Shown here: in pieces, positions 1 through 9,228 of the stretch
Layout: each line of letters opens with the position of its first letter
Numbering within the stretch: the stretch's first letter is position 1
Translations under genes and position numbers: made by a program
Notes under the pieces: generated by a model
Told to the model about the DNA's origin: nothing
Databases searched by the model: none
The model's input: the letters and a program-made list of their open reading frames with translations, nothing else
Source of the DNA: Streptomyces roseus
GTDB lineage: Bacteria > Actinomycetota > Actinomycetes > Streptomycetales > Streptomycetaceae
NCBI RefSeq assembly: GCF_001044425.1
Contig: NZ_LFML01000020.1
Span: 1-64,000, forward strand
Direction: 5' to 3'
Length of the DNA stretch: 64,000 nucleotides

Positions 1-1023
1 GCGCCCACCCACCACGGGGTGCTCCAGATCGTCACGGTGGTCGTCACCGCCGCCCTCGCGGGGATCGTCCCGCACATCGCCCGGGGCCGCGCCCCCGCCG
101 CCGACCACCTGGCCCGCCGGGCCCTCACCGTCGCCTTCGCCGCCGCCTGCTTCCAGCCGCTCTACAACTCCGGCCGGCTGGAGCAGGGGATCGGGCAGGG
201 CCCGTACCTCGTCCTCTACCTGCTCCTCCTGCTCGGCCTCACCGCCCTGTGCGACGCCGTGCTCGCCGCCGCCCTGGCCGCCGCGCGCACGGGCTGGCCG
301 TACGGGCCCCTGCTCCGCGACGAGCTGCGCGTCCAGCTCGGCATCGGCTCCGCGATCTGCGCCACCGGGGTCGTCATGGCCCTCGGGGTGGCCGCCGCCG
401 GCCTGTGGGCGCTGCCCGTCTTCTGCGTGCCGCTGCTGCTGACCCAGCTGTCCTTCCACCGGATCGCCGCGATCCGCACCACCTACCGCCAGACCATCAC
501 CTCCCTGGCCCGGGCCACCGAGATCGCCGGGTACACCCGCCCGGGGCACTCCCGCCGGGTCGCCGCGCTGAGCTGCGCCGTGGGCCGGGAGCTGGGCCTG
601 TCGGAGCGGGAGCTCACGGTGCTGGAGTATGCGGCCCTCATGCACGACATCGGCCAGCTCTCCCTCGTCGACCCGGTCCGGGCCGGGGCCACCGCCGGGC
701 TGCCGCCCGCCGAGGCCCGCCGCATCGCCGCGCTCGGCGGGGAGGTGGCCCGCCAGAGCGGGGTGCCCGCCGAGGTGGCCGTCATCGTGGAGCGGCAGGC
801 CGACCCGTACCGGGAGCAGCCCGCGCTGGCGCGCATCGTCCGGGCGGTCAACGCCTACGACGACCTGCTGGGCGGGTCCCGTCACCCGGGCGGCCCCCTC
901 GCGGCCCTGGAGCAGCTGAGGCTGGGTACCGGACGCGATTACCAGCCCGAGGTGGTGGAGTGTCTCGCGAGGGTTCTGGCCAGGGGTGGACGTGACAGAG
1001 TTGTTCCCGTCCCACCTGGGTAA
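1..1023 (+). CDS. HD domain protein (5' end outside window)
   Basis: The frame is open to base 1, so the gene probably starts upstream; the first visible start is GTG at 19. The N-terminal ~150 residues are hydrophobic with several membrane-spanning stretches. The C-terminal half is a cytoplasmic HD-type phosphohydrolase domain, with a GHSRR segment, the metal-binding HD in MHDIGQL near residue 211, and later conserved helices. HD domains of this type hydrolyse phosphoester or cyclic nucleotide substrates, but the full HD-GYP signature is not present, so the substrate is unknown. It is followed at once by a TPR gene in the same direction. Confidence 0.75.
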   Translation, partial: APTHHGVLQIVTVVVTAALAGIVPHIARGRAPAADHLARRALTVAFAAACFQPLYNSGRLEQGIGQGPYLVLYLLLLLGLTALCDAVLAAALAAARTGWPYGPLLRDELRVQLGIGSAICATGVVMALGVAAAGLWALPVFCVPLLLTQLSFHRIAAIRTTYRQTITSLARATEIAGYTRPGHSRRVAALSCAVGRELGLSERELTVLEYAALMHDIGQLSLVDPVRAGATAGLPPAEARRIAALGGEVARQSGVPAEVAVIVERQADPYREQPALARIVRAVNAYDDLLGGSRHPGGPLAALEQLRLGTGRDYQPEVVECLARVLARGGRDRVVPVPPG

Positions 1024-1128
1024 CCCATGGGTAATGAGCGGCCGTCCGAGTGGGCATGGTTGGATGCCAGTAGAAGTGTCCGTGAGGGTGTTCGCAAGGC
1101 TGCACCGTTGGACCGGCAGGCGGGAATC

Positions 1129-2139
1129 GTGAGGATCTTCGGGAAGGTACGGCATCGGCCCTCCGCCTCGTGGCGGCAGGCCACCGACCGCGCGTTCACG
1201 CTGATCGGCGACGGGCGGTACGAGGACGCGGGCGCGCTGCTCACCAGAGCCGCCGACCTGGAGCCCTGGCTGTCCGAGTCCTGGTTCAACCTGGCCCTGC
1301 TCCACAAGTTCCGGCACGACTGGGAGCAGGCGCGGGCCGCCGGGCTGCGCGCCGTGGCCCTGCTGGACCGCGAGACCGGCGCCCCGGACTGGTGGAACGT
1401 CGGGATCGCCGCGACCGCGCTCCAGGACTGGCCGCTGGCCCGCAGGGCCTGGCAGGCCTACGGGCTGAAGGTGCCCGGTGACCCGCACGGCTCGGGCACG
1501 CATCCCGGGAAGGGCAGCGGCGAACCGGTCGGCATGGAGCTCGGCAGCGCCGCCGTGCGGCTCTCCCCGGAAGGGGAGGCCGAGGTGGTCTGGGGCCGCA
1601 GGCTGGACCCGGCCCGCATGGAGGTCCTGTCGATCCCGCTGCCGTCCTCGGGGCGGCGCTGGGGCGAGGTCGTCCTGCACGACGGGGTCCCGCACGGCGA
1701 GCGGGTCACCGCGGCCGGCCCCTCCTACCCGGTCTTCGACGAGATCGAGCTGTGGGCCCCCTCGCCGGTGCCGACCTGGGTGGTGCTGCTGGAGGCGGCC
1801 ACCGAGGAGGACCGCGACGCGCTGGAGCAGCTGGCCTCGGACGCGGGCTTCGCCGCCGAGGACTGGTCGTCTTCGGTGCGGCTGCTGTGCCGGACCTGCT
1901 CGGAGAGCGTGATGCCGAGCGGCGAGGGCGACGGGGAGCACCTGGACCCGCACGACCACAGCGAGCCGGGGCATCCCGGTCCGCTGGGCCACCGTACGAC
2001 CGGGTCCGGCCCCTTGTGGGTTCCGGAGCGGGAGTGCGGGATCGCGGCACCGCCCGGCCTGGTGCGCGGACTGCTCGACGGCTGGGTCGCGGACAGCCCG
2101 GACACCCGTGAATGGCGGGATCTCGAAGAGGTCTGCTGA
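1129..2139 (+). CDS. Tetratricopeptide-repeat protein
   Basis: Predicted cytoplasmic protein of 336 aa. The N-terminal ~110 residues form helical TPR-like pairs ([18 protein letters not shown], then [11 protein letters not shown] and [14 protein letters not shown]). The remainder is a mixed alpha/beta region with no family I can name. The frame is open to an ATG at 1027, but the segment 1027-1128 looks non-conserved. I prefer GTG at 1129, which begins the [14 protein letters not shown] segment I recall as the N-terminus of Streptomyces relatives. Its 3' end overlaps sequence upstream of def, so the two may be co-transcribed. Function unknown; a scaffold or adaptor role is only inference. Confidence 0.7.
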   Translation: MRIFGKVRHRPSASWRQATDRAFTLIGDGRYEDAGALLTRAADLEPWLSESWFNLALLHKFRHDWEQARAAGLRAVALLDRETGAPDWWNVGIAATALQDWPLARRAWQAYGLKVPGDPHGSGTHPGKGSGEPVGMELGSAAVRLSPEGEAEVVWGRRLDPARMEVLSIPLPSSGRRWGEVVLHDGVPHGERVTAAGPSYPVFDEIELWAPSPVPTWVVLLEAATEEDRDALEQLASDAGFAAEDWSSSVRLLCRTCSESVMPSGEGDGEHLDPHDHSEPGHPGPLGHRTTGSGPLWVPERECGIAAPPGLVRGLLDGWVADSPDTREWRDLEEVC

Positions 2140-2204
2140 CCCGGCACCGTAGGCTGTACCGGCACATCGTGAACGGGTGGACTTACGGAAGGCGTACGGC
2201 GGAC

Positions 2205-2840
2205 ATGGCGCAGCAGGAGAACGAGGTCGTCGAGATCGTCAACGACGGGTACGTCGTGGACACCGAGGACTGTGAGGCGCGCGAGCTCGCCCACCGCGAG
2301 CGCGGCACCGCCCGCCCGATCACGGTGGTCGGCAACCCCGTCCTGCACCGCGAGTGCAAGGACGTCACCGAGTTCGGCGACGAACTGGCGCAGCTCATCG
2401 ACGACATGTTCGCCAGCCAGAAGGCCGCCGAGGGCGTGGGCCTGGCCGCGAACCAGATCGGCGTGGACGCCAAGGTCTTCGTCTACGACTGCCCGGACGA
2501 CGACGGCGTGCGCCACACCGGGGTCGTGGTCAACCCCAAGCTGGTGGAACTGCCCGCCGGCTCCCGCGTGCTCGACGACTCCAACGAGGGCTGCCTGTCG
2601 GTCCCGACCGCGTACGCCTCCCTGGCCCGCCCGGACTACGCCGAGGTGACCGGCCAGGACGCGCAGGGCAACCCGATCAAGGTGCGCGGCACGGGCTACT
2701 TCGCGCGCTGCCTCCAGCACGAGACGGACCACCTGTACGGGTACCTGTACATCGACCGCCTCTCCAAGCGCGACCGCAAGGACGCCCTCCGCCAGATGGA
2801 AGAGGGCACCCCCCGCTACCCGACGGTCCCCAACGCCTGA
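2205..2840 (+). CDS. def: Peptide deformylase
   Basis: Removes the N-formyl group from nascent polypeptides in the cytoplasm, using a metal ion. All three family motifs are present: GVGLAANQ (residues 77-84), EGCLS (128-132, metal-ligand Cys) and HETDH (172-176, two His ligands and the catalytic Glu). The 211-aa length is slightly long because of an acidic N-terminal extension of ~35 residues. The frame opens earlier at 2112, but ATG 2205 has an AGG-type ribosome site and gives the expected MAQQ start. The 3' end runs 25 bp tail-to-tail into the DUF3703 gene. Confidence 0.95.
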   Translation: MAQQENEVVEIVNDGYVVDTEDCEARELAHRERGTARPITVVGNPVLHRECKDVTEFGDELAQLIDDMFASQKAAEGVGLAANQIGVDAKVFVYDCPDDDGVRHTGVVVNPKLVELPAGSRVLDDSNEGCLSVPTAYASLARPDYAEVTGQDAQGNPIKVRGTGYFARCLQHETDHLYGYLYIDRLSKRDRKDALRQMEEGTPRYPTVPNA

Positions 2841-3229
2841 TCCGGGCCGCGCCCCAGCAGCACCCGCAGGTCCTCGGGCAGGGGCATCGGCGTGAGCAGT
2901 CCCGCCGCCGTACGGCCGGTGTTGCCGTGCGGCACGCGTCCGGTCACCGAACCGGCCCCCGCCACCAGGATCCGCACCACCTGCCCCACCGTCTCCGCCC
3001 GGTCCCGGCAGCGCAGCGCGAGCCGGAACATGTGCCAGTGGGCACGGGTGTGGGGCCAGGCCCAGGCCTGGGAGATGATGTGCGCCCGCTCCAGGGCGTC
3101 CCACATGGCGGCGGTGTCGGGCGCGCCGTCGCGGGCGCGCCGCAGCTCGGCCTCGAAGGCGGTGCGCACGGGGGCCGGCATGGTCTTCGGCGTGCACGCG
3201 GCGATGCAGATCTTCAGTGCGTTCCTCAT
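2816..3229 (-). CDS. DUF3703 family protein
   Basis: Small protein of 137 aa with the DUF3703 pattern: FEAELRRAR, then [36 protein letters not shown], and the tail GNTGRTAAG followed by MPLPEDL. No catalytic role is established for the family. ATG 3229 is used here; ATG 3181 (MPAPVRTAF) would also give a typical family N-terminus and cannot be excluded. It is convergent with def and reads in the same direction as the upstream araC-type gene, 46 bp away. Confidence 0.75.
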   Translation of the reverse strand: MRNALKICIAACTPKTMPAPVRTAFEAELRRARDGAPDTAAMWDALERAHIISQAWAWPHTRAHWHMFRLALRCRDRAETVGQVVRILVAGAGSVTGRVPHGNTGRTAAGLLTPMPLPEDLRVLLGRGPDQALGTVG

Positions 3230-3275
3230 GCGTCCACGATGCGGCCGGGGGCCCGCCGGGGCTTGTACGAACCTG

Positions 3276-3992
3276 CTACATCCACGTGATGGTGCGGGTG
3301 AAGTCCGACGGCGGGATCCCGAACATCCGCCGCCAGACCCGGCTGAAGTGCGCACCGTCGGCGAAGCCCGCGCCGTGCGCCGCGTCCGTCAGGGAGTGCC
3401 CCCGGGAGGCGAGTTCGGCGGCCCGCATCAGCCGCAGCCACAGGACGTACGGGCGGAACGGCAGGCCCAGCTCCGCCCGGAACAGGTGCGCCAGCCGGCT
3501 CTGCGACAGGCAGGCCACCTCGGCCGCCTCGGACAGCCGCACGCCGTCCCGCCCGGGCAGCCACGCCAGCACCCGCGCCAGCCCCGGATGCGGTGCCGCC
3601 TCCGGCAGCGGGCCGCCGGGGAGCAGGGAGTCCAGCGCGCAGGCCGCCTCGAAGAGGTCGGCGGGCAGGGACCCGGCGGCCGGTACGAGGCCTCCCGCGT
3701 CCCCCGCCAGCGCCGTGAGCCGGCGCCCGGCCGAGGACAGCGGATCGTAGTGCAGCACCACCCCGCGCGCGGTGCCGGCCAGTACGGCGTGCCGTACCCC
3801 GGCGGGCACCACGTACGCCCGGCACCGGAAGGGCTCGGCGTCCGGCCCGGCCAGCAGCAGGCCGTCCTCGTCCAGTGCGGCGAGGACCTGTACGGAGTGG
3901 TGCGCGTGCGCGGTCGCGGAACCGATGGCGCCTCCGTACACCAGGCCCCCCGGCCGCAGCCGGGCCCGCCCGGCCCACCGGGTCACGGACAT
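3276..3992 (-). CDS. nrdS: AraC-family regulator, NrdS type
   Basis: 238-aa protein with an N-terminal cupin-like sensing region (HAHHSVQVLAALDEDG, then VVPAGVRHAVLAG). It ends in a C-terminal AraC double helix-turn-helix (LSEAAEVACLSQSRLAHLFRAE, then GFADGAHFSRVWRRMFGIPPS). It lies 86 bp downstream of nrdB on the same strand. In Streptomyces an AraC-like gene nrdS is known as the third gene of the class Ia reductase operon, which this position matches. The frame extends upstream to 4256 inside nrdB, but ATG 3992 starts the conserved MSVTRWAG segment. Its exact regulatory target is not visible. Confidence 0.8.
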   Translation of the reverse strand: MSVTRWAGRARLRPGGLVYGGAIGSATAHAHHSVQVLAALDEDGLLLAGPDAEPFRCRAYVVPAGVRHAVLAGTARGVVLHYDPLSSAGRRLTALAGDAGGLVPAAGSLPADLFEAACALDSLLPGGPLPEAAPHPGLARVLAWLPGRDGVRLSEAAEVACLSQSRLAHLFRAELGLPFRPYVLWLRLMRAAELASRGHSLTDAAHGAGFADGAHFSRVWRRMFGIPPSDFTRTITWM

Positions 3993-4078
3993 GACGAAGC
4001 GCCCCCGCCCCCGGCCTCGGTCACCCGAGTGGTTCTCCCCATGGGCGGGGACGCTATCAAGCCGGCGGACCGGCAGGC

Positions 4079-5092
4079 TCAGAAGTCCTCGTCCAGGTCG
4101 ACCGTGCCCTCGACCGCGACCTGGTAGGCCGACGGGCGGCGCTCGAAGAAGTTCGTCAGCTCCTGGACGCCCTGCAGCTCCATGAAGGAGAACGGGTTCT
4201 GCGAGCCGTACACCGCCGGGAAGCCGAGGCGGACCAGGCGCTGGTCCGCGACGCACTCCAGGTACTCGCGCATCGACTCGGTGTTCATGCCCGGCAGGCC
4301 GTCACCGCACAGGTCGCGGCCGAACTGCAGCTCGGCCTCCACGGCCTCCTTCAGCATGTCCGTGACCTGCTGCTGGAGTGCGTCGTCGAAGAGCTCCGGC
4401 TCCTCCTTGCGGACGGTGTCCACGACCTCGAACGCGAAGTTCATGTGCATGGTCTCGTCGCGGAACACCCAGTTGGTGCCGGTGGCCAGACCGTGCAGCA
4501 GACCGCGCGAGCGGAACCAGTACACGTAGGCGAAGGCCCCGTAGAAGAACAGGCCCTCGATGCACGCCGCGAAGCAGATCAGGTTCAGCAGGAAGCGACG
4601 GCGGTCGGCCTGCGTCTCCAGCCGGTCGATCTTCTCGACCGAGTCCATCCACTTGAAGCAGAACTGCGCCTTCTCGCGGATCGACGGGATCTCCTCGACG
4701 GCGTCGAAGGCGGCCGCGCGGTCGTCCGGATCGGGCAGGTAGGTGTCGAGCAGCGTCAGGTAGAACTGGACGTGCACGGCCTCCTCGAACAGCTGGCGCG
4801 ACAGGTACAGGCGCGCCTCGGGGGAGTTGATGTGCTTGTAGAGCGTCAGCACCAGGTTGTTCGAGACGATCGAGTCGCCCGTCGCGAAGAACGCGACCAG
4901 TCGGCCGATCATGTGCTGCTCGGCGGGCGTCAGCTTCGCCAGGTCGGCGACGTCCGAGTGGAGGTCGACCTCCTCGACGGTCCAGGTGTTCTTGATCGCG
5001 TCCCGGTAGCGCTCGTAGAAGTCCGGGTAGCGCATGGGGCGGAGCGTGAGCTCGAAGCCCGGGTCCAGGAGGTTCTTGTCGGTGGAGCTCAT
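4079..5092 (-). CDS. nrdB: Class Ia ribonucleotide reductase beta subunit
   Basis: Supplies the di-iron tyrosyl radical used by NrdA to reduce ribonucleoside diphosphates to dNDPs. The 337-aa protein is the usual length. Iron-ligand segments are visible at EEAVHVQFY (residues 103-111) and RDETMHMNF. Tyr111 aligns with the radical tyrosine of the E. coli enzyme. The acidic C-terminus DLDEDF is the kind that docks in the alpha subunit. The start codon overlaps the nrdA stop by one base (TAATG), implying translational coupling, and the gene shares the B12 riboswitch upstream of nrdA. Confidence 0.95.
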   Translation of the reverse strand: MSSTDKNLLDPGFELTLRPMRYPDFYERYRDAIKNTWTVEEVDLHSDVADLAKLTPAEQHMIGRLVAFFATGDSIVSNNLVLTLYKHINSPEARLYLSRQLFEEAVHVQFYLTLLDTYLPDPDDRAAAFDAVEEIPSIREKAQFCFKWMDSVEKIDRLETQADRRRFLLNLICFAACIEGLFFYGAFAYVYWFRSRGLLHGLATGTNWVFRDETMHMNFAFEVVDTVRKEEPELFDDALQQQVTDMLKEAVEAELQFGRDLCGDGLPGMNTESMREYLECVADQRLVRLGFPAVYGSQNPFSFMELQGVQELTNFFERRPSAYQVAVEGTVDLDEDF

Positions 5093-7500
5093 TACTGGCA
5101 GGCCTCGCAGGACTCGGGGTTCTCAAGGGAGCAGGCCAGGGCGTCGGCGTCGACGGCCTGCGGGAGCGTGGCGGCGGCGGCCGGCACGGCGCTGGCGGAA
5201 GCGGCGCGGGCGATCTTCGTCGCCGGGCGCGAGCGCAGGTAGTACGTGGTCTTCAGACCCTGCTTCCAGGCGTACGCGTACATCGACGACAGCTTGCCGA
5301 TGGTGGGCGTCTCCAGGAACAGGTTCAGCGACTGGGCCTGGTCCAGGAAGGGCGTACGGGCCGCGGCCATGTCGATCAGACCGCGCTGCGGGATCTCCCA
5401 CGCCGTGCGGTACAGCTCGCGCACCTCGGCCGGGATCCAGCCGAAGCCCTGCACGGAGCCGGAGGAGTCGCGCAGCGCCTCACGGGTCTGCGCGTCCCAC
5501 ACGCCGAGCTGCTTCAGCTCCTCCACCAGGTAGGCGTTGACCTGGAGGAACTCACCGCTCAGCGTCTCGCGCTTGAACAGGTTGGAGACCTGCGGCTCGA
5601 TGCACTCGTACACGCCGGCGATCGAGGCGATCGTCGCCGTCGGGGCGATGGCCAGGAGCAGGGAGTTGCGCATGCCGGACTTCGCGATCCGGGCGCGCAG
5701 GGCGTCCCAGCGCTCGGGCCAGTTCAGCTCCACGTCGAAGTGGTCGGGGTGCAGGACGCCGCGGGCGGTGCGGGTCTGCTCCCAGGCCGGGAGGGGGCCG
5801 TTGCGCTCGGCGAGGTCGCAGGAGGCCTCGTACGCGGCCAGCATGATGCGCTCGGAGAGCTTGGTGGACAGGGCCTTCGCCTCGGGGGAGTCGAAGGGCA
5901 TCCGCAGCTTGAAGAAGACGTCCTGGAGGCCCATCGCGCCCAGGCCCACCGGGCGCCAGCGGGCGTTGGAGCGGCCCGCCTGCTCGGTCGGGTAGAAGTT
6001 GATGTCCACGACGCGGTCGAGGAAGGTGACCGCGGTGCGGACGGTCTCGTCCAGGCGCTCCCAGTCGATGTCGCGGCCGTCGGCGGTGTCGAAGACGAAC
6101 GCGCCCATGTTGACCGAGCCGAGGTTGCAGACGGCCGTCTCACCGTCGTCGGTGACCTCGATGATCTCGGTGCAGAGGTTGGAGGAGTGGACGACGGTGC
6201 CCGGCTCGGCGGTCTGGTTCGCCGTGCGGTTGGAGGCGTCCTTGAAGGTCATCCAGCCCTGGCCGGTCTGCGCGAGGGTGCGCATCATCCGGCCGTACAG
6301 GTCGCGGGCGGGCATGGTCTTGCGGGCGAGGCCCGCCGCCTCGGCCTTGCGGTACGCGGCGTCGAACTCGTCGCCCCACAGGTCGACCAGCTCGGGCACG
6401 TCGGCCGGGGAGAACAGCGACCAGTCGGCGTCCGCGTTCACACGGCGCATGAACTCGTCCGGCACCCAGTGCGCCAGGTTCAGGTTGTGCGTGCGGCGCT
6501 GGTCCTCGCCCGTGTTGTCGCGGAGCTCCAGGAACTCCTCGATGTCCGCGTGCCAGGTCTCCAGGTAGACGGCCGCGGCGCCCTTGCGGCGGCCGCCCTG
6601 GTTCACGGCGGCGACGGAGGCGTCGAGGGTCTTCAGGAACGGCACGATGCCGTTGGAGTGGCCGTTCGTACCGCGGATCAGCGAACCGCGGGCGCGGATG
6701 CGGGAGTAGGAGAGGCCGATGCCGCCGGCGTGCTTGGACAGCCGCGCGACCTGGTGGTAGCGGTCGTAGATCGAGTCGAGCTCGTCCAGCGGGGAGTCCA
6801 GCAGGTAGCAGGAGGACATCTGCGGGTGCCGGGTACCGGAGTTGAAGAGCGTGGGGGAGGACGGCAGGTAGTCGAGGCGGCTCATCAGCCGGTAGAGCGA
6901 GGCCACTTCCTCGACGGCCTGGACGGTGTCGTTCTCGGCGAGGCCGCAGGCCACGCGCAGCATGAAGTGCTGCGGGGTCTCGATCACCTGACGGGTGATC
7001 GGGTGGCGCAGCAGGTAGCGGCTGTGCAGGGTGCGCAGGCCGAAGAAGCCGAAGCGGTCGTCGGCGCCCTCGGCGAGCGTGTGCTCGACCAGCGCGTCCA
7101 GGCGGCTCGCGTGCAGCGCCACGAACTCGGCGGTGCGGTCCGCGATCAGGCCCTCGCGGTGGCCGACCGCGACGGAGGCGGAGAAGGAGGTGGCCCCCTG
7201 GCCCGCGGCTTCCTCGGCGACGGCCAGCGTCAGCAGCCGGGCGGCGAGCCGGGAGTACGCCGGGTCCTCGGAGATGAGACCGGCGGCGGCCTCCGTGGCC
7301 AGGGCGCGCAGTTCGGCCTCGTCGGCGGCGGCGCTGCGCCCGCGGAGGGCGGCGGCGGCGACCCGGCCGGGGTCGGTGTCGGGGAGGTCGGCCGTCAGCT
7401 CGGTGAGGGTACGCAGCAGCGCGGCCCCAGGTCCCCCGGTCTCGAATCCGGTGTCGGACGGGTCGGACTCGGCGCGCGGTGCGGAAGGCGCGATGGTCAC
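5092..7500 (-). CDS. nrdA: Class Ia ribonucleotide reductase alpha subunit
   Basis: Catalytic subunit of the oxygen-dependent reductase, 802 aa. Barrel motifs are clear: SSPTLFNSGT, KHAGGIGLSYSRIRARGS, SNLCTEI, AVCNLGSVN, and the loop GMRNSLLLAIAPTATIA. The C-terminus carries the mobile redox pair in SCEACQ. The N-terminal ~100 residues occupy the ATP-cone region but lack an obvious VVKRDG-type signature, so allosteric activity control may be weak. The frame is open to 7764, but that part is the riboswitch leader; GTG 7500 begins VTIAPSAPRAES. It is the first gene of nrdA-nrdB-nrdS. Confidence 0.95.
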   Translation of the reverse strand: MTIAPSAPRAESDPSDTGFETGGPGAALLRTLTELTADLPDTDPGRVAAAALRGRSAAADEAELRALATEAAAGLISEDPAYSRLAARLLTLAVAEEAAGQGATSFSASVAVGHREGLIADRTAEFVALHASRLDALVEHTLAEGADDRFGFFGLRTLHSRYLLRHPITRQVIETPQHFMLRVACGLAENDTVQAVEEVASLYRLMSRLDYLPSSPTLFNSGTRHPQMSSCYLLDSPLDELDSIYDRYHQVARLSKHAGGIGLSYSRIRARGSLIRGTNGHSNGIVPFLKTLDASVAAVNQGGRRKGAAAVYLETWHADIEEFLELRDNTGEDQRRTHNLNLAHWVPDEFMRRVNADADWSLFSPADVPELVDLWGDEFDAAYRKAEAAGLARKTMPARDLYGRMMRTLAQTGQGWMTFKDASNRTANQTAEPGTVVHSSNLCTEIIEVTDDGETAVCNLGSVNMGAFVFDTADGRDIDWERLDETVRTAVTFLDRVVDINFYPTEQAGRSNARWRPVGLGAMGLQDVFFKLRMPFDSPEAKALSTKLSERIMLAAYEASCDLAERNGPLPAWEQTRTARGVLHPDHFDVELNWPERWDALRARIAKSGMRNSLLLAIAPTATIASIAGVYECIEPQVSNLFKRETLSGEFLQVNAYLVEELKQLGVWDAQTREALRDSSGSVQGFGWIPAEVRELYRTAWEIPQRGLIDMAAARTPFLDQAQSLNLFLETPTIGKLSSMYAYAWKQGLKTTYYLRSRPATKIARAASASAVPAAAATLPQAVDADALACSLENPESCEACQ

Positions 7501-7651
7501 GGGGGGAGCTCTCCCTCGCTCGGCTCCGGGACACCTGCGGCGTCGGCGCGAGCGGGCGCGTGCGGGCATGGCAGGGCAGCACCGCACGGCGTCCACCGGC
7601 CCAACCGCGAGGCCCGGACGTATCGGCACCCGGTTCGGTCGAGCCGGGCGC

Positions 7652-7752
7652 ACTGTCGGCAGGTCATCGGACTTGCGGTGACACCAATGGGTGTACTTCA
7701 TACCGTTGCGGGACAGTTCCGGATTCGCACCGGATTCCCCTGCGACGACAGC
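7652..7752 (-). promoter_or_regulatory. Cobalamin (B12) riboswitch of the nrd operon
   Basis: Read on the minus strand, this leader has the B12 aptamer core: GGGAATCCGGTGCGAATCC, then ACTGTCCCGCAACGGT, and the B12 box AAGTCCGATGACCTGCCG. An outer stem can form between GCTGTCG (7746-7752) and CGACAGT (7652-7658). It lies about 150 nt upstream of nrdA. Repression of nrdABS by coenzyme B12 through such a riboswitch is known in Streptomyces, where it favours the B12-dependent class II enzyme when cobalamin is present. Downstream, GGGAG-AG-CTCCC next to the GTG start could act in ribosome-site sequestration (inference). Confidence 0.93.
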
Positions 7753-7815
7753 GAGCATGAGCATACATGTGGGGGCCGCTTCCTGCGCGACCCCCTAGAT
7801 GTTGTGTCGGCGTGG

Positions 7816-8316
7816 CTACAGTTCGAGACCGTACGTGAGCAGAGGGAGGTCGGGAACGGGCTCCCAGTCCCGTTCGGGCGTCCGTACGAAGCCGAGCCGT
7901 TCGTAGATGCGGTGCGCGCCGACCATGTCCGGCGTGGTCGACAGCACGAGCCGCCGTACGCCCTCGACGGCGCGGGCCCGGTCGACGCAGGCCCGTACGA
8001 GGGCCTCCCCGGCGCCCCGCCCACGGCCCTCCCGGGCCACGGCCAGCATTCGGAACTCGGCCTCGCCGGGCCCGGCGATGTCGCACAGCGGGCTCCCGGG
8101 CGCGGCGAAGGCCACGCCCCCGAGGAGCCGGCCGTCACTCGTGGCGGCGACGAGTACCACCCCGTCGGCCGCCCGCCCGGCCACGTCGCGCAGCCGCGCG
8201 AGGTAGGGATCGTCCTCGCCGAACGTCAGCAGCCCGTCCCCGAGGTAGGCCTGCGCGGTGATCTCCCCGAGCGTCCCGTACTCCGCCGCCAGCGCTTCCC
8301 TGATCACGATGTCCAT
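7816..8316 (-). CDS. GNAT family N-acetyltransferase
   Basis: 166-aa acetyl-CoA-dependent acetyltransferase. The acetyl-CoA loop is visible in FRMLAVAREGRGRGAGEALVRACVDRAR. It is followed by the beta5/alpha4 segment VLSTTPDMVGAHRIYERLGFVRTPERDW. Start is ATG 8316 (MDIVIREA). The substrate cannot be told from sequence. It lies upstream of the nrd leader in the same direction, but the 316-bp gap with the riboswitch makes co-regulation unlikely. It is divergent from the Uma2-type gene. Confidence 0.85.
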   Translation of the reverse strand: MDIVIREALAAEYGTLGEITAQAYLGDGLLTFGEDDPYLARLRDVAGRAADGVVLVAATSDGRLLGGVAFAAPGSPLCDIAGPGEAEFRMLAVAREGRGRGAGEALVRACVDRARAVEGVRRLVLSTTPDMVGAHRIYERLGFVRTPERDWEPVPDLPLLTYGLEL

Positions 8317-8394
8317 GCGGTCGAGTGTGCCGGACGGCTGTCGGTGCCCGGCGCTATCGTCGAAGGCAGCACCGTCGAGGAAGGCGAGCGAGGC

Positions 8395-8979
8395 ATGACC
8401 GTGATGACAGACCGGCCCCACATGCTGACTGAGGACTTCGAAGCCGTGGCGCGCATAGCCGCCCGCGAAAGGGAGGGGACACGGCTGGAGTTCATCGACG
8501 GGATCATCAGGAGCAAGGCCATGCCGGACGGCGACCACGGGATGATCATCCAGTGGCTCACCCGGATCTGTATGCAGCACCGCCCCGAGCTGTGGCTGCA
8601 TCCCGGGCAGGGCATCAAGGCCCAGGAGTACCGGGCGGGCCGGGCGATTCCGGATGCGGTGCTCGCACCGGCCAAGGCGTTCGCCGGGCAGGGCGACTGG
8701 GTCGACCCCGCCCCGATCCTCATGGCCGTCGAGGTGACCTCGTGGGACTCGGACACCCACCGGCGGGACCACGTCGAGAAGCCCCGCGCCTACGCGGAGA
8801 CGGGCATCCCCGTCTACCTCCTGATCGACCGGGCCAAGTGCGAGGTCTCCGTCTACAGCCAGCCCAATGGCCGACGGTACGAGAACACCCGCGTCGTGGC
8901 GTACGGCAAGGACGCCGAGCTTCCCGACCCCATCGGCATCACCCTTCAGACCGAGGTCCTCAAGGACTGGGTGCGCTGA
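8395..8979 (+). CDS. Uma2 family (DUF820) putative endonuclease
   Basis: 194-aa protein with the DUF820/Uma2 restriction-endonuclease-like fold pattern. It shows RLEFIDGIIRSKAMPDGDHG, then a beta-hairpin region ending IPDAVLAP, then the core PILMAVEVTSWDSDTHRRDHVEKPRAYAETGIPVYLLID, containing the acidic and ExK-like residues. The family is abundant in Streptomyces and cyanobacteria; nuclease activity is predicted from the fold, not established for most members. ATG 8395 has an upstream AGGAAGG-type ribosome site. No partner genes are evident. Confidence 0.85.
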   Translation: MTVMTDRPHMLTEDFEAVARIAAREREGTRLEFIDGIIRSKAMPDGDHGMIIQWLTRICMQHRPELWLHPGQGIKAQEYRAGRAIPDAVLAPAKAFAGQGDWVDPAPILMAVEVTSWDSDTHRRDHVEKPRAYAETGIPVYLLIDRAKCEVSVYSQPNGRRYENTRVVAYGKDAELPDPIGITLQTEVLKDWVR

Positions 8980-9030
8980 GAACACCCGAGGGCTCCGCCT
9001 GGTCGGCGGGGCCCTTCGGCGCGTCAGGGC

Positions 9031-9228
9031 TCAGCAGCAGCCGAACCCCTCCCGGGGGTCGGCCTCGCGCGCGTCCGTGCGCGCGCGTTCGAAGGCGCGG
9101 CGGGTCATGACCCGCGCGTCGGGATCGTGCGTACGGGCGTGCGCGACGTAGCGGTCGTACGCCGCCTCTCCCGAGAACTCCCGTACGAGGAACCGCGCCT
9201 TCGCCAGCGCCGCGCGGACCCGGCTCAC
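9031..9228 (-). CDS. YbdD/YjiX family small protein
   Basis: 65-aa protein starting GTG 9228, overlapping the cstA stop by 4 bases (GTGA), so translation is probably coupled. The sequence has the family pattern YDRYVAHARTHDPDARVMTRRAFERARTDARE and a Cys pair at the C-terminus (GFGCC). YbdD/YjiX proteins are regularly encoded directly after CstA-type transporters. A role as a small accessory subunit of the transporter is inferred from this linkage. Confidence 0.85.
   Translation of the reverse strand: MSRVRAALAKARFLVREFSGEAAYDRYVAHARTHDPDARVMTRRAFERARTDAREADPREGFGCC

Noticed and set aside
1027..1128. Start of the TPR gene at ATG 1027
   Set aside because: No convincing ribosome site and the extra 34 residues are not like the known N-terminus; GTG 1129 preferred, though not proven.
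7501..7764. N-terminal extension of NrdA to ATG 7764
   Set aside because: This stretch is the cobalamin riboswitch leader; its translation is Arg/Pro-rich and unlike NrdA.
5740..8394. Plus-strand open frame running from within nrdA into the Uma2 gene
   Set aside because: Only the part from ATG 8395 shows a real family; the rest is antisense to nrdA and the riboswitch.
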